Positions 1 to 5,216 of a stretch of 7,719 nt of DNA are shown piece after piece. The notes beneath the pieces are model-generated. The model searched no databases and was not told where the DNA came from. It saw nothing but the letters and a program-made list of their open reading frames with translations. The translations under genes were made by a program, and so were the position numbers. Position 1 is the first letter of the stretch; every line of letters starts with the position of its first letter. This stretch comes from CAZBDU01 sp964490725 (lineage in GTDB: Bacteria; Spirochaetota; Spirochaetia; SZUA-6; DRHE01), in assembly GCA_964490725.1 (NCBI GenBank), contig CAZBDU010000156.1, positions 1 to 7,719 on the forward strand, read 5' to 3'.

Positions 1-1123
1 GCACCCGGGAGGTGGCCGCGCTGCCCGCCCCGGCGCCCAGGAGCAGCGCGAACAGCAGCACCGTCAGCGCCTGTACGGGTTGGCCCACGAACAGCATCAG
101 CTTCTGAAACAGAGCGATCTCCAGCAGCATGAATCCGGTCCCCAGAGCCGAGAACACCAGGACCAGCAGCCTCAGCTCCCGGGTGCTGGCCAGCCGCGCC
201 ACGAGGCCCTCTCCGGAGGTGCTGCCGGCGAACACGACCCTCAACAGCGCCACCAGGCCAACCACGATCAGCACCAGGAACGTGTTGAACGGCGGGGGCA
301 GGCCCCGCTGGAACTTGTAGAAGAACGGCCTGTCGTCCGTGACCGGCCGGAGGTCCAGCGAAGCCGCGCGGATCAGCCTGTCCACGCCCAGCCCGCCCTG
401 GGAGACATCCACCAGGACCTGGTCGAACATGCGCAGCTCCTTGTCCACGCCCAGACGCCGATCGGCGCTCAGCACCACCTGCCGCAGGTAAGGTATGATG
501 AACGGGCTGCGGTCAAAGCCCAGCTCATGCGCCTTGGCGTGCCGCTGGCGGGCCTCCCGCGCCGTGAATGGGTTTTTTTTGATCACCAGGGTGGGCAGCG
601 AACCGGCGCCGATGGCGTAGATATGCTTCATGGCGGCGACCTGGGAGATTCCCCGCCGCTGGAACGCGGCGAGCGCCAGGAAGATCAGCCGGTAAACCTC
701 CGGGCCGTTGTGGGCCACCAGCACCAGCCGTCCTTCGGGGGTCAGGTGATCCAGGTAGTCCTCCATGGCCTCCACGGTGTACAGGTAGCTCTCGGTGAGC
801 GCGTAGCCCTCCACGCTGAGCGCTGCAGCCGACAGGAAGGCGAGCAACGCCGCCAGCAGGGCGCTGCCTCCCGGGTGGCCTTCAGGGAAACGGCGGCGCC
901 AGTGCCGCAGGGCACCCCCGCCCAAACCCAACCCCAGAAGCACGAAGGAAACGATGCCGAACACGTAGTGGTAGCTGTAGAGCGCCGAAAAGAGACGGCT
1001 GAATGCGATTTCCAGAATCAGGACCGCCAACGAAAGAAAGAACAGCGCCGCCGCCGATGCCAGCGGCCCGGCCCCGGTGCCGGCTCGCGATCCCTCCGGG
1101 CTGTGTACGATCGCCTCTTCCAT
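1..1123 (-). CDS. Spermidine-synthase-like polytopic membrane protein, 3' end cut by window, apparent loss of SAM-binding core
   Basis: The open frame starts at ATG 1123-1121, five bases after an AGGAG (1133-1129), and runs uninterrupted off the left edge, giving 374 residues. Membrane segments lie at about residues 22-41, 51-72, 87-104, 279-298, 319-345 and 353-370. The N-terminal LEIAFSRLFS and C-terminal GTGFMLLEIALFQ segments resemble those flanking the methyltransferase-fold domain of large membrane-bound spermidine-synthase-like proteins. Residues 106-124 (GYALTESYLYTVEA), about 190-200 (PTLVIKKNPFT) and 262-268 (TDDRPFF) match late parts of that domain. The earlier Rossmann part, with the glycine-rich nucleotide-binding loop, is not present: the third membrane segment leads straight into GYALTE. 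I infer an in-frame internal deletion, so aminopropyl- or methyl-transfer activity is unlikely. Family membership is secure; the function is unknown. It is the last visible gene of the copA-led minus-strand series. An A8 run in the coding strand (573-580) is noted separately. Confidence 0.8.
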   Translation of the reverse strand, partial: MEEAIVHSPEGSRAGTGAGPLASAAALFFLSLAVLILEIAFSRLFSALYSYHYVFGIVSFVLLGLGLGGGALRHWRRRFPEGHPGGSALLAALLAFLSAAALSVEGYALTESYLYTVEAMEDYLDHLTPEGRLVLVAHNGPEVYRLIFLALAAFQRRGISQVAAMKHIYAIGAGSLPTLVIKKNPFTAREARQRHAKAHELGFDRSPFIIPYLRQVVLSADRRLGVDKELRMFDQVLVDVSQGGLGVDRLIRAASLDLRPVTDDRPFFYKFQRGLPPPFNTFLVLIVVGLVALLRVVFAGSTSGEGLVARLASTRELRLLVLVFSALGTGFMLLEIALFQKLMLFVGQPVQALTVLLFALLLGAGAGSAATSRV

Positions 1124-1142
1124 CAAGGCTCCTGACCAAGAG

Positions 1143-1180
1143 GGCCGGCCCCGGATCTGCGATGCGCCACGGGGCCGGCC
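1143..1180. repeat. Intergenic inverted repeat before the spermidine-synthase-like gene
   Basis: GGCCGGCCCC (1143-1152) pairs perfectly with GGGGCCGGCC (1171-1180) across an 18-base loop. It lies in the 90-base gap between the stop of the Met-rich gene (1214) and the ribosome site of the next gene (1133-1129). No U-rich tract follows on the minus strand, so it is not a classical terminator. It could be an RNA stem that lowers read-through or shields the 3' end of the upstream message, or simply GC-rich spacer. Confidence 0.4.
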
Positions 1181-1213
1181 GGTTCCTCGAGATCCGCCGG
1201 ATCGAGCCCGGCC

Positions 1214-1768
1214 TCAGCGTGTCACGAGCACGATCGTCAGGGCGGTCACCGCAACGGCCAGGACACCCGTGAGGCTCCAGGGCAGGATGGTGCCCCAGAA
1301 CATGTGGGCCCCCGAGCGCCGCGGCGCGTAGAGGCCGCCGCCGTAGGGCCCCATCATCCCCGGACCGGTCATCATGCCGGGGCCCATCATGCCCGGACCG
1401 AAACCGCCCATCGTTCCGCCCATGCCGCCGTAGGGAGCGTACCCGCTCAGGTAACGGTACCCCATGAGCTGGTGCATGGACGCCAGGCTTTCGGATCCCT
1501 CTCCTCCCATCATGCGGTCCATCAGCTCGTGCTGCCGAGGATCCGGCACCATCAGGCTCATCACCGCCTCACCCAGCTTCCCCAGCAGCTCGGGACTCAC
1601 CGCGTCTGGATCAATCGACTGCTGCGGGCCCAGCCCCTGGGCGTCGCGGATCTCCTTCAGCACCTCCTGCACGCCGGGGCCGTCCGGGTCCTCGGCCTGG
1701 GCTACGGCAAAAGATGCGCCCACCGTCAGAAAGGCGATCGCCAGGATCGCTGCGCTTGGCACTCTCAC
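1214..1768 (-). CDS. Exported Met-rich protein with C-terminal membrane anchor, probable metal binding
   Basis: I choose GTG 1768 as the start because GGAGG (1780-1776) lies seven bases upstream and because it opens directly into a signal peptide (residues 1-25, ending AQA). The frame stays open to an ATG at 1864, but that adds a non-signal-like leader and starts inside a stem-loop. The 184-residue product has an acidic helical domain at 26-110, containing HELMDRMMGGEGSESL and MGYRYLSG, which I recall as a conserved segment in uncharacterised exported proteins of metal-rich loci. A low-complexity Gly/Pro/Met stretch follows at 114-145 with repeated PGMM units, then a membrane segment at about 156-182 ending in TR. 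Methionine pairs in an extracytoplasmic domain are typical Cu(I) ligands, and the gene lies directly downstream of copA, so a copper-buffering or handling role is inferred. No catalytic motif is seen. Confidence 0.8.
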   Translation of the reverse strand: MRVPSAAILAIAFLTVGASFAVAQAEDPDGPGVQEVLKEIRDAQGLGPQQSIDPDAVSPELLGKLGEAVMSLMVPDPRQHELMDRMMGGEGSESLASMHQLMGYRYLSGYAPYGGMGGTMGGFGPGMMGPGMMTGPGMMGPYGGGLYAPRRSGAHMFWGTILPWSLTGVLAVAVTALTIVLVTR

Positions 1769-1846
1769 GATCGCACCTCCCAGGCAGCCGGCCCTTGGCC
1801 CGGGCCGGCCGCTGTCCTTCACAAATTGAGAACAGGCATCGAGAAT

Positions 1847-1875
1847 GGGCCTCCGGGCTGCCATCCCGGAGGCCC
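1847..1875 (-). terminator. Strong stem-loop downstream of copA, possible terminator or processing stem
   Basis: GGGCCTCCGGG (1847-1857) and CCCGGAGGCCC (1865-1875) form a perfect 11-bp stem with a 7-base loop, 90 bases past the copA stop. On the minus strand it is followed only by ATTCTC, so the U-tract is weak. A smaller hairpin, CCGAA/TTCGG (1897-1910), lies just before it. It may end or attenuate transcription between copA and the Met-rich gene. The rest of the 196-base gap (1769-1964) holds a GGCCCGGGCC palindrome at 1797-1806 and no convincing promoter. Confidence 0.45.
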
Positions 1876-1964
1876 CGTTATGAAATCGTGCGGGCCCCGA
1901 AGTCTTTCGGAAGAGGTTAGCTGCTGACTCCGTATTCCCACCGGGGCCCGCCCCTTATCTTCCT

Positions 1965-4751
1965 CTACTGCAGGTAGCTGGGCTTTATCTTTGCCCTCCG
2001 CAACAGGTTCGCGTTGGTCACCACGTTCACCGAGCTGAAGGCCATGGCCGCCTCGGCGATCACCGGGTGCAGCAGCCCCAGGATTGCCAGCGGGATGGCC
2101 ACCGTGTTGTAGAAGTAGGCCCAGAACAGGTTCTGGCGGATCTTGCGGAAGGTGGCGCGGGACAGCTTGATGGCCATGACCACGCTGGAGAGGTCTCCCC
2201 GCACCAGGGTCACGTCCGAGGCCTCGATGGCGATGTCCGTGCCCGTTCCGATGGCGATCCCCACGTTGGCCTGGGTGAGGGCGGGCGCGTCGTTGATCCC
2301 GTCGCCCACCATCGCCACGGTGCCTACAAGCTCCTGCAGCCGCTTGACCTCGTCCACCTTACCGTCCGGCAGCACTTCGGCCAGCACCCGGGAGATCCCC
2401 ACCTTGTGGGCTATGGCCTCCACGGTCCGCTGGTTGTCCCCGGAGATGATGGCCGTCTCGACCCCCATGCCTTCCAGCTCGCGGATGGCCTGGGTCGAGT
2501 CCTCCTTCAGCGTGTCCGCCACCGCCGCGATCCCCACCAGCCTGCCGTCATAGGCGGCCAGCATGGCGGTCTTGGCCTCGCCCTCCAGGCGCCGCATCTC
2601 CGTCTCCTGCGGGTCGGGGTCGATCCCCGCCTCCCGCATCAGCTTGCGGCTCCCGATCACCACCTCCTTGGCGTTCACCGTGGCGCAGACTCCCCGGCCG
2701 CGAATGGCCTGGAAGGCGGAGATCGGCTCCAGCACCACCTCCCGCTGCCGTGCCAGCTGCACGAACGCCTGCCCCAGCGGGTGCTCCGACCCGGACTCCA
2801 CGGAGGCCAGGAGCTTCAGCAGCTCCTCCTCGTCGAAGCCCGACAGCGGCACCAGGTCCGTCACCTCGGGCTTGCCCTTGGTGATGGTCCCGGTCTTGTC
2901 AAAGACCACCGTGTGCACGTCCTTGAGGGTCTGGATGGCCGCTCCCTGGCGGATGAGGATCCCGTTCTGCGCGCCGATGCCGCTTCCCACCATCAGCGCC
3001 GTCGGCGTGGCCAGCCCCAGGGCGCACGGGCAGGCGATCACCAGCACCGCCACCGCCGCGAAGATGGCCAGCGTAATCCCTCCCAGGGCCGGATTCACCC
3101 AGGGCAGGAAACCCGCCGCCCAACCGGTGATCGGCAAGAGCACCCCCGGCACGATCAACCAGGCCAGCAGCGTCAGCAGCGCCACAGCCAGGACCACCGG
3201 CACGAACCAGGCGGTGATGCGGTCCGCGAGCTCCTGGATGGGCACCTTGGAGCCCTGGCACTCCTCCACCATCTTGATCACCTGGGAGAGGAAGGTGTCC
3301 TTGCCGACCTTGGCGGCGCGCACCTTCAGGAGCCCCTCCTGGTTCACGGTGGCCCCGATTACCTCGTCGCCGGCTGTCTTGTTCACCGGCATGGACTCGC
3401 CGGTGGCCATGGACTCGTCCAGGGCGCTCTCCCCCTCGACGATCACTCCGTCGGTGGGCACCTTCTCGCCGGGACGCACCACCATGACGTCGCCCACCTG
3501 CACCTTCTCGACTGGAACCTCCACCTCCGTTCCGTCCACCAGCACGTGGGCGGTCTTGGCCCCCAGCTCCAGCAGGCGCTTGATGGCCTGGGAGGCGCGC
3601 CCCTTGGCCGTGGCCTCCACGTAGCGGCCGGTCAGGTGGAAGGACATGATCATCGCCGCCACCCCGGCGTAGTTCGCCACCGGTGTGAAGAAGGTCGCAA
3701 TTCCCGTGAGGAAGCTGATGCTGGTGCCCATGCCGATCAGCACGTCCATGTTGGCGCTGCCGTGGAGCACCGCCTTAAAGGCGGAGCGCAGCGTGGGCCA
3801 TCCGATCCACAGCAGCACCGGCAGGGCCAGCACGATCATCCCCAGGTCGTATACGGTGCGGTTGGGCCAGGCGATGCCGCCGATCATCTCCACCAGCATC
3901 CAGCCGATGATGGGGATCGTGAACGCCCAGGCCACGAACATGCGTCGGCGCGCCTCGCCCATGCGCCGCTCGTCTTCGTCCACCTCGGAGGCGGCCTCGG
4001 TCTCCTCTTCCAGCACCTGGTAGCCGGTGTCCTCGACCGCCTGCCGCAGTCGCGGCAGATCCACCAGGGCGGCGTCGTAGGTGACCGTCCCCTTTTCCGT
4101 GGCGATGTTCACCGCCGCCTGATTCACCCCCGGCACCTTGCGCAGGGCCTTCTCGATGGTCTGCGCGCAGGAGGCGCAGGTCATGCCGCCGAGCCTGAGG
4201 GTCGCGGTCTCCAGCTCCTGCTTCACGTCATAGCCGGAGTCCCTGATCGATTTCACCAGGGTCTCCAGCGGGGCCCGGCCCGGGTCGTGGCGCACGTAGG
4301 CCTTCTCGGCCGGAAGATTGACCGAAACGCTCAGCACGCCCTCCGTCCGCCGCAGGGCCTTCTCGATGGTCTGCGCGCAGGAGGCGCAGGTCATGCCGGC
4401 CAGCGCCAGCGTGGTGTCGGCGGCCTCCCCTGCCTGCGCCGGAGGCTCGACGGGCTTCGCCACGGCGGCCGCAGATGCCTGCGTCGCCTGGGCTCCTCGC
4501 CCGGTTTTCGCGACGCCGGCCCCTTCCCCGTTTCCAGAGGAGCCGTTCCGCACTGTGTACCCCGCATCGCGGACCGCCTGCTCCAGCGCCTGCGCGTCCG
4601 CCCGGCTTGGGTCGTAGGTTATATGGGCTGCGCCCTCTTCCAGGCTCACCTGCCCCGAGCGGACTCCGTCCACCGCCAGAATAGCCTGCTCCACGGTTCG
4701 GGTGCAGTGGTCGCAGGTCATGCCATCGATTCCGATGTCCAACGTTTTCAT
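1965..4751 (-). CDS. copA: Copper-exporting P1B-type ATPase CopA with three HMA domains
   Basis: This 928-residue membrane pump would use ATP to move Cu(I) out of the cytoplasm. Three heavy-metal-associated domains lie at about 3-68 (CDHC, Cys13/Cys16), 113-176 (CASC, Cys122/125) and 183-246 (CASC, Cys192/195). The first is separated from the second by an Ala/Gly/Pro-rich linker of about 45 residues and resembles the chaperone CopZ. Other landmarks are TGES 450-453 (actuator), the CPC metal site 574-576, phosphorylated Asp618 in DKTGT, the SEHPLG nucleotide motif around His657, and GDGINDAP from 816. Tyr881-Asn882 and Met903-x2-Ser-Ser fit the Cu(I) subgroup. ATG 4751 is chosen because GGGAGG (4762-4757) precedes it by five bases, and because upstream in-frame ATGs (4844, 4805) lie before the predicted transcription start near 4797. 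Its promoter and operator indicate copper-responsive control. Two of the HMA domains share an exact 48-bp repeat. Confidence 0.97.
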   Translation of the reverse strand: MKTLDIGIDGMTCDHCTRTVEQAILAVDGVRSGQVSLEEGAAHITYDPSRADAQALEQAVRDAGYTVRNGSSGNGEGAGVAKTGRGAQATQASAAAVAKPVEPPAQAGEAADTTLALAGMTCASCAQTIEKALRRTEGVLSVSVNLPAEKAYVRHDPGRAPLETLVKSIRDSGYDVKQELETATLRLGGMTCASCAQTIEKALRKVPGVNQAAVNIATEKGTVTYDAALVDLPRLRQAVEDTGYQVLEEETEAASEVDEDERRMGEARRRMFVAWAFTIPIIGWMLVEMIGGIAWPNRTVYDLGMIVLALPVLLWIGWPTLRSAFKAVLHGSANMDVLIGMGTSISFLTGIATFFTPVANYAGVAAMIMSFHLTGRYVEATAKGRASQAIKRLLELGAKTAHVLVDGTEVEVPVEKVQVGDVMVVRPGEKVPTDGVIVEGESALDESMATGESMPVNKTAGDEVIGATVNQEGLLKVRAAKVGKDTFLSQVIKMVEECQGSKVPIQELADRITAWFVPVVLAVALLTLLAWLIVPGVLLPITGWAAGFLPWVNPALGGITLAIFAAVAVLVIACPCALGLATPTALMVGSGIGAQNGILIRQGAAIQTLKDVHTVVFDKTGTITKGKPEVTDLVPLSGFDEEELLKLLASVESGSEHPLGQAFVQLARQREVVLEPISAFQAIRGRGVCATVNAKEVVIGSRKLMREAGIDPDPQETEMRRLEGEAKTAMLAAYDGRLVGIAAVADTLKEDSTQAIRELEGMGVETAIISGDNQRTVEAIAHKVGISRVLAEVLPDGKVDEVKRLQELVGTVAMVGDGINDAPALTQANVGIAIGTGTDIAIEASDVTLVRGDLSSVVMAIKLSRATFRKIRQNLFWAYFYNTVAIPLAILGLLHPVIAEAAMAFSSVNVVTNANLLRRAKIKPSYLQ
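4141..4188 (-). repeat. 48-bp direct repeat, copy in third HMA domain of CopA
   Basis: These 48 bases are identical to 4351-4398, 210 bases away, in the same frame. They encode the 16 residues from Gly189 of the third HMA domain, spanning the GMTCASC metal loop and the helix after it. Identity ends sharply at both sides. Confidence 0.9.
4351..4398 (-). repeat. 48-bp direct repeat, copy in second HMA domain of CopA
   Basis: This is the partner of 4141-4188 and encodes the 16 residues from Gly119 in the second HMA domain. The flanking HMA sequence differs at both DNA and protein level, so the exact identity is limited to the metal-loop segment. That pattern suggests gene conversion or strong local constraint rather than a fresh duplication of the whole domain. 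Confidence 0.9.
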
Positions 4752-4774
4752 GGCATCCTCCCTCAATGCTCCAT

Positions 4775-4792
4775 ACCCCACCCCGGTGGGGT
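4775..4792 (-). promoter_or_regulatory. CsoR-type operator at copA
   Basis: ACCCCACC-CC-GGTGGGGT is a perfect 8-bp inverted repeat around a 2-base centre. It starts about five bases after the predicted copA transcription start and ends 23 bases before the start codon. GC-rich repeats of this form are the known binding sites of CsoR copper repressors. It is related to, but not identical with, the two sites at 7173-7192 and 7318-7338. The position implies repression by blocking promoter clearance. Confidence 0.75.
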
Positions 4793-4803
4793 CTCTAAAG
4801 GTC

Positions 4804-4832
4804 ATAATACACCACTCTGCGCGGCACGTCAA
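4804..4832 (-). promoter_or_regulatory. Sigma-70/sigma-A promoter of copA
   Basis: On the minus strand TTGACG (4832-4827) is followed by a 17-base spacer and TATTAT (4809-4804), close to consensus. Transcription should start near 4797, leaving a leader of about 46 bases. The promoter begins 31 bases past the stop of the preceding gene, with no clear terminator between them, so read-through from the Enzyme I operon may add to copA expression. Confidence 0.8.
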
Positions 4833-4862
4833 GTCCTTCTCCACTGAAAGACCGCCTGGCCG

Positions 4863-5216
4863 TCATCTTCTCTTCCTCCCTGCCGCACCCGGCCGCGCGG
4901 ACCGGGCGCGTCCCGCTCCGGCCGACGTTGCGCCGGGCTCCAACGCCTCCACGAGCTGGCCGGCCAGCGCCGCCACATGCTCCTCCTGCAGCCCGGCTTC
5001 CCCCAGGCGTCGACGGATCCTCTCCCGCACCAGCAGCAGCGCGATCGGGCGCAGCCGGCGCCGGATGTGGGCGGCTCGCACGGCCAGGAGCCGCCAGTCG
5101 GGCTCCCCCTCGGCCTGAAGGGCCCTGCGAATCGCACTCACGCGTTCTGCCAGGCCCTGCAGCTGCTGCAGGGCCTGCTCCCGGCAGCCGCTCCTCGCGG
5201 CTCCCTCTTCCTTCAT
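4863..5216 (-). CDS. Small helical protein related to the CsoR/RcnR repressor family, metal ligands absent
   Basis: This 117-residue basic protein starts at ATG 5216, whose ATGA overlaps the stop of the Enzyme I-YHS gene, with a GGGAAGG-like ribosome site just upstream; translational coupling is likely. Residues 15-33 give the hydrophobic pattern of CsoR helix 1 (L-x2-L-x3-V-x2-I). From Trp41 onward it aligns without gaps to the CsoR helix 2 core: Arg52, Leu55, Ile58-Ala59-Leu60 and Glu65 fall on conserved positions. The three copper ligands of CsoR (Cys, then His at +25 and Cys at +29) correspond to Trp41, Arg66 and Arg70, so classical Cu(I) binding there is not possible. The only cysteine is Cys11. 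A third helix spans about 73-92; the tail (94-117) is Ala/Gly/Arg-rich. Inferred roles are a metal-blind DNA-binding paralogue, a heteromer partner of a true CsoR, or an accessory to Enzyme I. The family call rests on pattern and context only. Confidence 0.6.
   Translation of the reverse strand: MKEEGAARSGCREQALQQLQGLAERVSAIRRALQAEGEPDWRLLAVRAAHIRRRLRPIALLLVRERIRRRLGEAGLQEEHVAALAGQLVEALEPGATSAGAGRARSARPGAAGRKRR
5151..5177. repeat. 27-bp perfect palindrome inside the CsoR-like gene
   Basis: Arms of 13 bases (CAGGCCCTGCAGC and its complement) flank one central base. On the minus strand it encodes QALQQLQGL at residues 14-22, near the start of the gene. The Gln/Leu heptad-like sequence could produce it by chance, but the mRNA hairpin would be stable and sits close after the coupled start codon. 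Confidence 0.6.

Noticed and set aside
80..1135. 351-codon plus-strand open frame at the left end
   Set aside because: The minus-strand frame here has membrane segments and family motifs (TDDRPFF, GTGFMLLEIALFQ) and a good ribosome site; the plus frame is Gln/His/Arg-rich noise.
1769..1864. ATG start of the Met-rich gene at 1864
   Set aside because: The added leader is not signal-like and starts inside the stem-loop; GTG 1768 has GGAGG at proper spacing and leads directly into the signal peptide.
4752..4844. Longer copA start at 4844 (or 4805)
   Set aside because: It would place the start codon upstream of the predicted transcription start and translate through the promoter and operator; 4751 has a strong ribosome site and begins the first HMA domain.
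2067..4847. 926-codon plus-strand open frame opposite copA
   Set aside because: It is the antisense of a clearly conserved ATPase; its product is His/Gln/Gly/Arg-rich with no domain, as expected from GC-rich antisense reading.
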